A stretch of DNA of 64,000 nt from Alkalicoccus chagannorensis DSM 18086. Its GTDB lineage: Bacteria; Bacillota; Bacilli; Bacillales; Salisediminibacteriaceae. How positions within the stretch are numbered: position 1 is the stretch's first letter; each line of letters begins with the position of its first letter. The notes under the pieces are model-generated. The model ran no database searches. It saw only the letters and a program-made list of their open reading frames with translations, and was not told the origin of the DNA. Positions 1 through 7,961 of the stretch are shown here, one piece after another. The translations under genes and the position numbers were made by a program. The stretch covers positions 38,785 through 102,784 of the forward strand of contig NZ_AUCK01000013.1 of the NCBI RefSeq assembly GCF_000429725.1, given 5' to 3'.

Positions 1-197
1 AATGTTGCTTCTCCGCTTGTTACCTCGTAGTTCGGGTGACCCATGAGGGCGGAAGCGAGGGTGGATTTACCTGTTCCGTTCGGTCCCATGATCGCGTGGA
101 TTTCTCCACCTTTCACATCGATACCGAATCCTTTCAGAATCTCTTTATCTTCAATAGAAACGTGAAGATCTTTTACGTTCAGGCTAGGTTTCGTCAT
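1..197 (-). CDS. sufC: Fe-S cluster assembly ATPase SufC (5' part; runs off the window)
   Basis: Only the first 65 or so codons are present. The translation opens MTKPSLNVKDLHVSIEDKE and contains the Walker A motif GPNGTGKST at about residues 39-47, followed by LASALMGHP, which is typical of SufC rather than a transporter ATPase. SufC is the cytoplasmic ATPase of the SufBCD scaffold that assembles Fe-S clusters. The start is chosen at 197 because a GGAGG ribosome binding site lies just upstream. In Bacilli sufC opens the sufCDSUB operon, which would continue leftwards beyond the window. Confidence 0.93.
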   Translation of the reverse strand, partial: MTKPSLNVKDLHVSIEDKEILKGFGIDVKGGEIHAIMGPNGTGKSTLASALMGHPNYEVTSGEAT

Positions 198-890
198 GAC
201 AAATACCTCCATTAATTTTGAAAATTGTTTTATTCCCGTGTTATGATAGACATTGTGTCTCTTCATAATAATGAATCACACAGGGATTACTAATTATTCT
301 TGTTCTAATCTTATCGTAAATATAAATTGAGTTCAAGGAAAAGAGCGTAATCTTTTTTTCGCGCAGCGGCGGCTTTCTTTATGTATGTGCCTGATTGTTG
401 AAGCTCATGACAGGTGTGTTCCATTCTCAATGGAGCTCTTTTTTTCGTTTCTAATTGAGAACGATGTTCATTCTATTCCACGATCCCTTCCTCCCCTTCC
501 ACAGCTCGGGCAGCGCTATTTCGTCCAACGAGCACGGACAGCGGACAAAGCCGCCGCTTTTTCCATACAGATGCCCCCTCGCCTCCCTCGATGAAAACAG
601 GTTCTATAATTCATGTTGGGGCAGGCGTACATGTCCGTGGCATCTTTTCTTCCGTTTCAGACGGACGCCTGCCAAAGGACACTGTCCCCAACGCCACTCG
701 CGCTGCGGGGAGAATGTTCGGACTGCGCTCCACCCTCTGGCGTCGCCGCCCTTCACTCATAAAAAGAGTTCGTTTTTTTCTTTTCAAAGAGAAACATCGA
801 TGCCAATTGAAAAGCCTCTGAGCATTCTGAGCCTATTCACACCACTATGTGAATGAGAACCTGAAAGCAAAGACATTCTTATCACCCTAT
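198..890. other. Gene-free stretch upstream of sufC, with degenerate repeats
   Basis: About 690 bases with no convincing gene. The first 150 bases are AT-rich and should hold the sufC promoter. From about 510 to 620 the sequence resembles the 3' half of repeat family A (ACAGCGGACAAAGCCGCCG, then GATGAAAACAGG). From about 610 to 760 it resembles family C. Open frames here have no ribosome binding sites and coincide with repeats, so none is called. Confidence 0.6.
612..760 (+). repeat. Intergenic repeat family C (copy 1)
   Basis: Contains GAATGTTCGGACTGCGCTCC followed by CTCTGGCGTCGCCGCC. The reverse complement of the stretch at 18030-18200 has nearly the same order of words (GGATGTTCGGACTGTGCTCC, then CTCTGGCGTCGCCGCC). 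An inverted repeat GGCAGGCGT.../...ACGCCTGCC lies at its left end. The copies have diverged but are clearly related. Function unknown. Confidence 0.55.
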
Positions 891-919
891 GAAAAAACCA
901 TCGACCAGATGATCGATGG
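891..919 (-). terminator. Intrinsic terminator, minus strand
   Basis: Stem CCATCGA/TCGATGG with an 8-nt loop, followed on the minus strand by six T residues. It lies 12 bases beyond the stop codon of the small frame ending at 931, which suggests that a minus-strand transcript really ends here. Confidence 0.6.
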
Positions 920-930
920 ATGATTCGTGC

Positions 931-1340
931 TTATAGGCTGTTCAGTGTGCTCACCAGCTGTTGACTCTCCAGGTATTCTTTCTCGCGTGTCTTTTCCACT
1001 TCCAGACGATTCTCCAGTTTACTATTGTACTCAGCGTACCCCATGCCGTGTGAGCTGTGCATCGCTTTTTCCATTTCTGTTGTCTGTTTGTTGTCGATCT
1101 GGTGGATAATGAATCACATTCCTTCCAAAGAGTTTTGCCGGTGTGAACCGAACTGATGATAATCTTACCACGGCGCTTCTTGTGAACCAATGCGCATTCA
1201 TTGGTATATTTTCTGACAATTCTTTCTTTGCACCCCAATGAAAACCTCACATCTTCCAAAGCAATGATTTGTTCGATTTTCTCCCAAATGCTCTGGATTG
1301 CTCGACCTCGACGGAAGAAAACCTCACAATGAATATGATG
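931..1340 (-). pseudogene. Probable degraded gene of unknown function (frameshifted)
   Basis: The 3' part, 931-1113, reads as 60 residues ending KLENRLEVEKTREKEYLESQ and then about ten more before the stop. It looks like real protein: charged, helical and possibly coiled coil. It has no start codon with a ribosome binding site, and an in-frame TGA precedes it at 1114-1116. Upstream, in another minus-strand frame (about 1115-1340), protein-like sequence continues (AIQSIWEKIEQIIALEDVRF, then ALVHKKRRGKIIISSVHTGK). One frameshift near 1115 would join the two. A terminator follows the stop. I do not recognise the family. It could be a degraded gene, a sequencing error, or a chance frame. Confidence 0.33.
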
Positions 1341-1486
1341 GAGCGTTTGGCAGCAGCACCAGCCGGATACCGCGGCGGTTGCTCTCGGATTGTCGAAAAA
1401 GAAAATACAAGCACCGTCTGCTGCGCCAAAAAGAGCGGCTTTTCCCTAAGCTTTTCAGCAGCATAGAAATAAGATGCCCCGTCGGA

Positions 1487-1668
1487 AGCGTCCAAGAATC
1501 CATACGGACGCAGGGCGGCGTGTTCCCGGCGTTCAATGGCCCAATATCAAGCCGGTGGCTCCTTGTTTCTTCAGGGCGTCCCGCCTGCTTCAAGCAGATG
1601 GACATCTCCTTTTTTCCGTGAAACGACCCGCTTTCCGCCGCTGCCATGCCCTCCAGGCAGCGAAAATA
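1487..1668 (+). repeat. Intergenic repeat family B (copy 1)
   Basis: Begins AAGCGTCCAAGAATCCATACG and continues through GGCGTGTTCCCGGCGTTCA, GGCCCAATATCAAG, TTCTTCAGGGCGTCCCGCCTG and CGCCGCTGCCATGCCCTCCA. The same words in the same order occur at about 58128-58320. Coding potential on either strand is poor. It sits directly downstream of metQ. Confidence 0.65.
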
Positions 1669-1733
1669 GCCAAGAAGGCGTACCTTCAAAAGCGGAAGCA
1701 GCCAACGGAATACGCATACTGGATAAACAGACT

Positions 1734-1765
1734 GAGGGCCGCTGCAGTTCGCTGCAGCGGCCCTC
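1734..1765 (-). terminator. Terminator of the metNIQ operon
   Basis: A perfect 14-bp stem GAGGGCCGCTGCAG/CTGCAGCGGCCCTC with a 4-nt loop, 15 bases past the metQ stop. The T-run on the minus strand is interrupted (CAGTCTGTTT). Confidence 0.8.
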
Positions 1766-1780
1766 TTCGACTCGACATGT

Positions 1781-2785
1781 TTACTGGTCCAGATAGTGAA
1801 CGACGGAACCTTCGTACTCTTCGTCGATAAAGTCTTTTACATCCTCGGAACGGAGCACATCGACCAGTGTTTCGATTCGCTCGTCGCCTTCATCTTCACT
1901 GCGGACAGCGATCACATTGAAGTATGGGTTGTCTTCTACTTCTTCGCTGGCGATTGGATCTTCAGACGGATTCAGGCCGGCGTCTAGTGCATAGTTGGAG
2001 TTGATTTGAATCGCGTCGGCTTCGTTGTTCTCATATGCCGTCGGCAGCAGTGCTGCTTCGACGTTTGCCTGGAATTCAAAGTCATTCGGATTCTCTGCGA
2101 TATCTTCAATCGTCGCTTCGATGCCTGCTCCTTCTTCCAGTTCAATCAATCCTTCTGTCTCCAGCACATTCAGGATACGTCCCTGATCTGCAACGGAATC
2201 AGACATGAGGATCAGTGCGCCCTCGGGCAGATCGCTGAGGCTGTCGTAATCCTGGGAATAGATACCAATCGGCTCGACGTGGATTTCACCCGCATTGACA
2301 AAATCGTAGTCAAATTCATCAATCTGGGAATCAAGATACGGAACGTGCTGGAAGTAGTTTGCATCCAGTTCTCCTTCATCCAGCGCCTGGTTCGGCAGGA
2401 TGTAATCGTTAAAGGTTGTGATTTCAAGGTCGATTCCTTCGTCTTCGAGAAGCGGCTGGGCAAATTCAAGCACTTCCGCATGCGGCACGTTCGTGGCGCC
2501 GACGTTGAGCGGTTCCATGTCTCCGGCTGCTTCGTTGTTTTCATTATTGTTCTCGTTATTGTTTTCGTTGTTGTCATCCATGTTGTTTTCTTCGTTATCA
2601 TCGTTGTTCACATTCTCGTTGTCCTCATCGGAATTGTTATCGTTGACGTTGTTCTCGACGTTATTGCCACCGGCATTGTTATCAATTTCGGTCGTCGTGT
2701 TGTTATCCTCTCCGCATGCAGCAAGCAGTGCCACGGAAGCGAGAGTAAACCCAGCTAGTTGACATGTCTTTTTCATTTTGTTCAT
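1781..2785 (-). CDS. metQ: Methionine ABC transporter substrate-binding lipoprotein MetQ
   Basis: NlpA/MetQ family lipoprotein that captures methionine outside the membrane and delivers it to MetNI. The 334-residue product opens with a lipoprotein signal peptide ending LLAAC (Cys24). Residues about 25-90 form an extreme low-complexity linker of Asn, Asp and Glu. The binding domain follows, starting near EPLNVGATNVPHAEVLEFAQ and including ALDEGELDANYFQHVPYLD, a family signature. Last gene of metN-metI-metQ, 23 bases after metI, with a strong terminator behind it. The operon leader holds a SAM riboswitch, so it should be expressed when SAM is low. The linker is longer than usual and probably acts as an acidic spacer. 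Confidence 0.95.
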   Translation of the reverse strand: MNKMKKTCQLAGFTLASVALLAACGEDNNTTTEIDNNAGGNNVENNVNDNNSDEDNENVNNDDNEENNMDDNNENNNENNNENNEAAGDMEPLNVGATNVPHAEVLEFAQPLLEDEGIDLEITTFNDYILPNQALDEGELDANYFQHVPYLDSQIDEFDYDFVNAGEIHVEPIGIYSQDYDSLSDLPEGALILMSDSVADQGRILNVLETEGLIELEEGAGIEATIEDIAENPNDFEFQANVEAALLPTAYENNEADAIQINSNYALDAGLNPSEDPIASEEVEDNPYFNVIAVRSEDEGDERIETLVDVLRSEDVKDFIDEEYEGSVVHYLDQ

Positions 2786-2808
2786 TCCTCCATCAAGTTA
2801 GTATTTCT

Positions 2809-3495
2809 TTATCTTTTATCCAGAACTTTGGTGACGGTGTCGCCAATGAACTGAAGGATAAACACAAGCAGTAATACAATAATCGTAGCCGTGAAGGTTA
2901 TATCCGGCTGATTACGCTGGAAGCCGTCCCGGAAGGCGAGATCCCCGAGTCCTCCTGCTCCGATGACGCCGGCCATCGCCGTGTAGCTGACGAGTGCAAT
3001 GGCAGTCACCGTAATGCCCGACACCAGTGCCGGCATCGATTCTGGAAGCAGTACTTTCTGAATGATCTGCCCGTTCGTTGCGCCCATGGCCTTAGAAGCT
3101 TCAATGACCCCTTTATCGATTTCCCGCAGGGCGATTTCCACCATTCTTGCATAGAAAGGGGCAGCGCCGATGATCAGTGCCGGCAGCGCCGCCGACGGCC
3201 CGAGCATGGTTCCTACAATCATCCGAGTGAACGGAATCAAAAGCACAATCAAGATGATAAACGGAATCGACCGGAAGATATTCACGTATGCGCCGATGAC
3301 GAAATGAGCGGCTTTGTTCTCCCATAACTGCCCTCTGTCCGTGAGAAACAGCAGCAGCCCGAAAATAATACCGAATACAAAGGTGAAAAACAGGGCGATG
3401 ACGGACATGTAGATGGTTTCCAGCGTCGCATCCCACATGTTCTCCCAGTTGATGTTTTCCAGCATCAAAGCGCTGCCCATGATGAATTCAGGCAT
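2809..3495 (-). CDS. metI: Methionine ABC transporter permease MetI
   Basis: Integral membrane subunit of the MetNIQ importer, 228 residues with about five hydrophobic segments. The cytoplasmic coupling motif is in IEASKAMGATNGQIIQKVLLP, matching the EAA loop that contacts MetN. The start at 3495 is supported by a GGAGGTGATCC ribosome binding site, and the coding region overlaps the end of metN by 8 bases, indicating translational coupling. A second Met at codon 12 (MLENIN) is a less likely start. Confidence 0.95.
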   Translation of the reverse strand: MPEFIMGSALMLENINWENMWDATLETIYMSVIALFFTFVFGIIFGLLLFLTDRGQLWENKAAHFVIGAYVNIFRSIPFIILIVLLIPFTRMIVGTMLGPSAALPALIIGAAPFYARMVEIALREIDKGVIEASKAMGATNGQIIQKVLLPESMPALVSGITVTAIALVSYTAMAGVIGAGGLGDLAFRDGFQRNQPDITFTATIIVLLLVFILQFIGDTVTKVLDKR

Positions 3496-4507
3496 GACGG
3501 ATCACCTCCACTTCCACCTGCTGTTCTTTGATGAAAGCGATGGCGTCTTCTGCCTGAGCACCGGTGATGCTGATGAACAGCGAACCATAGGATCCGTGCT
3601 GCGTCTGGGAGATCTTCCCCTGCAGAATACTGACTTCGACATCGTAGGCACGCACGACATCGTTGATCAGTGGACGCTGCGCTTCGCTGCCTACAAACGT
3701 CAGCTGCAGCACATGGCCGATGCTGTCATCTTCAAACAAATGACGCAGTGCCTCCTCGGTTTCTTCCGGTTCGGTCACCTGCCGGACAAACTCCTTGGTC
3801 ATGTCCTGCTGGGGACGGCGGAAAACTTCGAGCACATCGCCCTGCTCTACGACCGATCCGTTCTCCATCACAGCCACGCGGTGGCAGATTTTGCGGATGA
3901 CATGCATTTCATGTGTGATGAGCACGATCGTCAATCCAAGCTTTTTATTGATATCGACGAGCAGGTCGAGAATAGAATCCGTCGTTTTCGGATCCAGTGC
4001 CGAGGTCGCTTCGTCACAGAGGAGTACCTTCGGATTGTTCGCAAGCGCTCTTGCTATGCCGACACGCTGTTTCTGCCCGCCGCTGAGCTGAGCGGGATAG
4101 GAGCCGCCCCGGCCTTCCAGACCAACCAGCTCAATCAATTCATTCACACGCTGTTTCTGTTCAGCTTTGGGAACGCCTTTGATTTCCAGCGGGAAGGCGA
4201 TGTTGTCCGCTACGGTCCGGGACCAGAGGAGGTTGAAATGCTGGAAAATCATTCCGATTTCCTGCCGTGCTTCGCGCAGCGCTCTTTTTCCGAGCGTGTT
4301 CATGCTTCGTCCGGCAACTTCTACTTCCCCGGATGACGGAGCTTCGAGCATATTAAGCATGCGGATCAACGTGGACTTGCCAGCGCCGCTGTAGCCGATC
4401 ACGCCAAAGATTTCGCCTTGATCGATCGAAAGATCAATATGATCGACAGCGGTCACGCTGCCGTCTTTGGTTTGAAATGTCTTCGCGAGTTTGGAGAGCG
4501 TAATCAC
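3488..4507 (-). CDS. metN: Methionine ABC transporter ATP-binding protein MetN
   Basis: ATPase of the methionine importer, 339 residues. Walker A is GYSGAGKST (about 38-46), the ABC signature is LSGGQKQRVGIARAL and Walker B is LLCDEATSALD. The C-terminal ~75 residues form the NIL domain that lets methionine inhibit transport. Start is GTG at 4507 behind a GGAG site with 7-nt spacing. First gene of the operon, about 200 bases downstream of the SAM riboswitch terminator. Confidence 0.96.
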   Translation of the reverse strand: MITLSKLAKTFQTKDGSVTAVDHIDLSIDQGEIFGVIGYSGAGKSTLIRMLNMLEAPSSGEVEVAGRSMNTLGKRALREARQEIGMIFQHFNLLWSRTVADNIAFPLEIKGVPKAEQKQRVNELIELVGLEGRGGSYPAQLSGGQKQRVGIARALANNPKVLLCDEATSALDPKTTDSILDLLVDINKKLGLTIVLITHEMHVIRKICHRVAVMENGSVVEQGDVLEVFRRPQQDMTKEFVRQVTEPEETEEALRHLFEDDSIGHVLQLTFVGSEAQRPLINDVVRAYDVEVSILQGKISQTQHGSYGSLFISITGAQAEDAIAFIKEQQVEVEVIRHA

Positions 4508-4709
4508 CGTGGAACTCCTTTCTTCTCTCTAAAAGAGATTAAACTACCCTGTTTTGTCTGTTTAACGCACAAACGTGCAGAGACGCATCCTCTCCCTGGC
4601 CGGGGGTGCGTGCACTGCTGCCGGTCTTAGAGAAGGCACATGCGCTCGCTTTTCCGCGCAGCGGAAAGCACTCATGCTGTGCTTCAACGTACTGTCATGC
4701 AAAGTTGTT

Positions 4710-4867
4710 AAAATGAAAGACCCTTCATCCCGGATTGGGACAGAAGGGCCTGTGAAGTCATCTGTCTCCTCATCTTCCGGTCATACCGTGGAATTGGCAC
4801 CTGGCAGCTGCATGCTGTCGGTTGCCGGGTTTCATCGGGCCATTCCCTCCACCTCTCTTGATAAGAA
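4710..4867 (-). promoter_or_regulatory. SAM-I riboswitch (S-box) with terminator, upstream of metNIQ
   Basis: Minus strand: the aptamer at 4769-4867 starts CTTATCAAGAGAGGTGGAGG, contains the invariant GGCCCGATGAAACCCGGCAACC core and GGTGCCAATTCC, and closes with GATGAG pairing to CTTATC. A hairpin with CCCTTC/GAAGGG arms (4721-4748) and a T-rich tail follows. SAM binding in this class favours the terminator, so high SAM turns the transporter off. Confidence 0.96.
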
Positions 4868-5011
4868 GTATGTTGTTGAAGTCTAAGATGGATAATATCA
4901 CCCTCATCTGTCCCTGTCAATAAAATCGTGCTGTTTCATGCTCTGCTCTCTTTCTGAGCGTCCAAGAATCTGTACAGGAACAGGTCCTGTCCCTGCATGC
5001 GGACAGCAGAA
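4868..5011. repeat. metN promoter region with a family B fragment
   Basis: At 4957-4972 the words GAGCGTCCAAGAATCT match the left end of repeat family B. GGAACAGGTCCTGTCC right after it is a short inverted repeat. The promoter for the SAM-riboswitch transcript must lie just upstream of 4867 on the minus strand, but I cannot pick one out with confidence. Confidence 0.4.
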
Positions 5012-5040
5012 GGGGTGCCCGGCTTGCTGCGGGGCACCCC
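5012..5040 (-). terminator. Terminator downstream of gcvH
   Basis: Stem GGGGTGCCC/GGGCACCCC with a 10-11 nt loop, 24 bases past the gcvH stop. The T-tract is weak on the minus strand (CTTCT). Confidence 0.65.
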
Positions 5041-5063
5041 TTCCTTTGTTTCCATGCGGATGA

Positions 5064-5447
5064 TTAGTCCTGATTGATCATTTCCTGGTAGGCTTCTGCC
5101 GACATCAGCTTTTCCAGATCCCCTTTACTGGATGGCTCCACGGTAATCATCCACGCTTTTTCATATGGAGATTCGTTCACGAGCTCTGGTGCATCTTCCA
5201 GTTCGCTGTTCACTGCAGTCACCTTTCCGCTGACCGGGGCGTACAGTTCAGAAACCGTTTTGACGGATTCTACACTGCCAAATGGTTCATCTGCTTTGAT
5301 TTCATCTCCTTCTTCGGGAAGTTCTACGAAGACGATATCTCCCAGTTCGGACTGGGCAAAGTCGGTGATGCCGATGCGGAGCGTTTCCCCTTCCTCTTTG
5401 ACCCATTCGTGCTCTTCTGAATACTTGTAGTCTTGCGGCAGGCTCAT
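5064..5447 (-). CDS. gcvH: Glycine cleavage system H protein
   Basis: Small carrier protein of 127 residues whose lipoyl group shuttles the aminomethyl moiety between glycine cleavage enzymes; in Bacilli it also relays lipoyl groups to the 2-oxoacid dehydrogenases. The lipoylated Lys is in [18 protein letters not shown], and the start [15 protein letters not shown] is typical. The frame is open further upstream, but a GGAGG site with 8-nt spacing fixes the start at 5447. It follows the Spx/ArsC-like gene, as gcvH follows yusI in B. subtilis. Confidence 0.95.
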   Translation of the reverse strand: MSLPQDYKYSEEHEWVKEEGETLRIGITDFAQSELGDIVFVELPEEGDEIKADEPFGSVESVKTVSELYAPVSGKVTAVNSELEDAPELVNESPYEKAWMITVEPSSKGDLEKLMSAEAYQEMINQD

Positions 5448-5580
5448 GTACGATCCCTCCATCTTAAGTATATGTTGTGCGGGCCAGCCTAAGCTGTCTC
5501 TTCCACTATAATACATTGTTCCATCCACCCGCAACTGACGCCGGCATTGTTTCTCCTTTTCATGCCGACAAAGAAAGCGG

Positions 5581-5937
5581 TTACGTCCAGGCTTCCTCGT
5601 ACTGCTCCGGTTTAAAGCCGAGGGTGACGATTTTTCCGTCGGAGGCAATCGGCCGTTTTATCAGCATGCCGTCCGAAGCAAGAAGCTCCCGCTGCTCCTC
5701 TTCGCTCATATCCGGCAGCCGGTCTTTCAGGCCGAGCTGACGGTACTGCTGTCCGCTCGTATTAAAAAATCGTTTCAGGGGAAGACCCGCTGTTTCCTGC
5801 AACTGCTTGATTTCCTCTGCTGTCGGCGTGTGATCCACGATCGATACAGCCTCATAGGAAACGCCGTGCTCTTCCATCCATTTTTTTGCGTTTCTGCACG
5901 TCGAACATTTCGGGTACTCATAAAACGTGACACTCAT
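5581..5937 (-). CDS. yusI: ArsC/Spx-family thioredoxin-fold protein (YusI-like)
   Basis: 118 residues with thioredoxin-fold features of the ArsC/Spx/YffB group. A redox CxxC lies at residues 11-14 ([11 protein letters not shown]), and an RPI motif occurs in [12 protein letters not shown]. In the family this motif is seen in arsenate reductase-type reductases. Spx itself is a transcription factor of about 130 residues; the length and neighbourhood (next to gcvH) point instead to YusI, whose role is not established. I would not call arsenate reductase activity from sequence alone. Confidence 0.85.
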   Translation of the reverse strand: MSVTFYEYPKCSTCRNAKKWMEEHGVSYEAVSIVDHTPTAEEIKQLQETAGLPLKRFFNTSGQQYRQLGLKDRLPDMSEEEQRELLASDGMLIKRPIASDGKIVTLGFKPEQYEEAWT

Positions 5938-6148
5938 CCTGAAGTCCTCCTCGGCGATTGTTTTTTCTTATACATGTTCATTTTCTCTCGTTGGGGTGGA
6001 AAACTCAAGGCTTTTCCTCCGGGCTCAAAGGAGAATTCCCGCAGCCATAGGGGGGTCAGCAGAGATCTTCTTTCGTTTTCGTGGAAGCATGTGATATACT
6101 CAAATCGTAACGATTTCGTTTTAACTATTTTTGCAGAGGAGTAATGCT

Positions 6149-7315
6149 GTGTATACATGGATTATTATCGGGGGCGGTATCCAGGGGATGACCGCAGCCG
6201 TTCATTTTATCGAACAGAAGCTCTGCCGGCCGGAGGAGCTGGCCGTCATCGATCCACATGAAGAGCCGATGAACGTGTGGTCCGAACGGACAGGGCGCAT
6301 CCACATGCCGTACCTCCGCTCTTCGTTCGTGCACCATCTTTCCTCCGACCCTTTTGCTCTGGAAAAGTCCGCTTCATCCAGGGAGGACTTTTACGGCCGT
6401 TACCAGCGGCCTTCCCTCTCGCTGTTCAATCGTTTCTCCCGCCGCACCTTAGAAGCGCTGGGCTGCACCGAAAACTGGGTGCAGGGACGTGCTGCCTCAT
6501 TGGAAAAGCAGGAGGAAGGATGGACCGTGCATTTGGAAGACGGGCGCGCGCTGCAGAGCCGGTACGTCCTGGCGGCAGTCGGTGCAAATGAAACGCCGTA
6601 TGTACCACCGGCACTTCAAGGGCATGCATCCCATGTTTTTGCCGAAACCAGCCCGCTCGAGCAGGCTGCTCCTCCTGCTGCTGTCATCGGCGGCGGCATC
6701 ACGGCAGCCCACACGGCCCTCCACCTGGCCGGACACATGCCGGGACTGGTGACGCTCGTGTCCAGAAACCCGCTGCGGGTCCGCGCCTTCGATGCGGATC
6801 CGGGATGGCTCGGCCCTAAAAAGATGCACCGCTTCATGGAGTATGATTACGAGAACAGACGCCGCTGCATTCACGAAGCCCGACACACCGGTACGATGAC
6901 AAGAGAACTGTACTTTCGTCTTCTGCAGGCGGAACGAAAAGGCCTCCTGCACCGCCGGGTGGAGGAGCCCGTCGAAGCGGTGCCCCATGGAAGCTCCACC
7001 ACGCTTATCGGATCGAAAGGGACGCACCTCGGCCAATTTCATAGCGTCATTGCCTGCACAGGTTTTCAGCAGCGCCTTCCCGCGTCGGGACTGCTGCAGC
7101 CGCTCATCGAAACATACAGCCTCCCCTGCGCGGCATGCGGCTGGCCGGTCCTTTCTGCTTCACTCATGTGGCAGGAAGGTCTTTTCGCCTCTGGAGCCCT
7201 GGCGGAGCTCGAAATCGGTCCGTCCGCCAGAAACATTGCAGGCGCTCAGCGTGCCGCCCGTCGAATCACTGCCTATTTTCAGAAGCGCCAGGCCGCGGAG
7301 CTGCAGCTAAGATAA
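6149..7315 (+). CDS. FAD/NAD(P)-binding protein, flavin monooxygenase-like
   Basis: 388 residues. A dinucleotide-binding Rossmann motif is at the N-terminus (WIIIGGGIQGMTAAVH) and a second at about residue 180 (AAVIGGGITAAHTALHLAG). This two-nucleotide layout resembles the lysine/ornithine N-hydroxylase and flavin monooxygenase superfamily. The frame is open to a TTG at 6131, but AGAGGAG at 6135-6141 places the start at the GTG at 6149 with a 7-nt spacer. It stands between the divergent yusI-gcvH and the fad operon, which are adjacent in B. subtilis, so it looks inserted. Substrate unknown. Confidence 0.82.
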   Translation: MYTWIIIGGGIQGMTAAVHFIEQKLCRPEELAVIDPHEEPMNVWSERTGRIHMPYLRSSFVHHLSSDPFALEKSASSREDFYGRYQRPSLSLFNRFSRRTLEALGCTENWVQGRAASLEKQEEGWTVHLEDGRALQSRYVLAAVGANETPYVPPALQGHASHVFAETSPLEQAAPPAAVIGGGITAAHTALHLAGHMPGLVTLVSRNPLRVRAFDADPGWLGPKKMHRFMEYDYENRRRCIHEARHTGTMTRELYFRLLQAERKGLLHRRVEEPVEAVPHGSSTTLIGSKGTHLGQFHSVIACTGFQQRLPASGLLQPLIETYSLPCAACGWPVLSASLMWQEGLFASGALAELEIGPSARNIAGAQRAARRITAYFQKRQAAELQLR

Positions 7316-7403
7316 ATCAGCTCTGGAACGATGTGAAGAGGAGCTGCCTGCGTTTTCCGGAAGGCTCCTCCTGCCGTGGCCCCTTCTCTCCTTCCAACGG
7401 AAA

Positions 7404-7550
7404 GGAACAAAAGCGCAAAGCGCCTTTCGTTCGGAACGGCGTGCGGAAGCGCTGCAATCTTTTTGAGGGAAGAAAACGTTCTTTGTTTCTTCCCGAGCAG
7501 CGCATGGAGCCGCCGTCACACTGTATGAAAACTTATACATTTCTATACTA
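7404..7550 (+). repeat. Repeat family A, copy 1 of a direct triplet
   Basis: Starts GGAACAAAAGCGCAAAGCGCC, then CGGAACGGCGTGCGGAAGCGC. A hairpin follows with arms GGGAAGAAA (7467-7475) and TTTCTTCCC (7486-7494), then GCAGCGCATGGAGCCGCCG and TATGAAAACTTATACATT, ending CTATACTA. Three copies lie head to tail in the junction between two convergent genes. Peptides encoded by the repeat on the minus strand are repeated too, so the open frames here are by-products of it. Confidence 0.85.
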
Positions 7551-7688
7551 GAACAAAAGCGCAAAGCGCCTTTTGGTCGGAACGGCGTGTACCGCAGGTT
7601 TTGAAGGGAAGAACACGTGCTTCGTTCTTCCCGTGCAGCGCATGAAGCCGTCGTCTTCTTGTATGAGAACTTATATATTCCTATACTA
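7551..7688 (+). repeat. Repeat family A, copy 2
   Basis: The second head-to-tail unit, about 138 bases. The hairpin arms are GGGAAGAAC (7606-7614) and GTTCTTCCC (7624-7632): both arms differ from copy 1 at the inner base pair, which keeps pairing (A-T replaced by C-G). The segment GGAAGCGCTGCAA seen in the other copies is shortened here. Confidence 0.85.
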
Positions 7689-7834
7689 GAACAAAAGCGC
7701 AAAGCGCCTTTTGATCGGAACGGCGTGCGGAAGCGCTGCAAGCTTTTTGAGGGAAGAAAACGTTCTTTGTTTCTTCCCGAGCAGCGCATGGAGCCGCCGT
7801 CACACTGTATGAAAACTTATACATTCCTATACTA
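7689..7834 (+). repeat. Repeat family A, copy 3
   Basis: The third unit, about 146 bases, nearly identical to copy 1 with arms GGGAAGAAA (7751-7759) and TTTCTTCCC (7770-7778). It ends just before the fad operon terminator. Confidence 0.85.
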
Positions 7835-7837
7835 CAA

Positions 7838-7884
7838 AAGAAACGCGCTGTACCCGTGGGGAGACGGGACAGGGCGTTTCTTCA
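7838..7884 (-). terminator. Terminator of the fadNAE operon
   Basis: Hairpin with outer arms GAAACGC/GCGTTTC and inner ACGGG/CCCGT pairing, then TTTCTTTTG on the minus strand. It lies about 80 bases beyond the fadE stop and could work in both directions. Confidence 0.65.
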
Positions 7885-7961
7885 AGAGATTGGTTTTACT
7901 GCTCATAACAGGCAGTAGTATCATAATTTTAGGGCAGATGCCCTAAATTGGTTAACATGCA

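Noticed and set aside
5448..5648. 67-residue N-terminal extension of GcvH
   Set aside because: Not in the family, crosses into the intergenic region, and a good ribosome site stands before the inner ATG.
7307..7789. 160-codon minus-strand frame repeating PFR-KGALRFCS peptides
   Set aside because: It is the translation of family A copies; no ribosome site or homologous domain.
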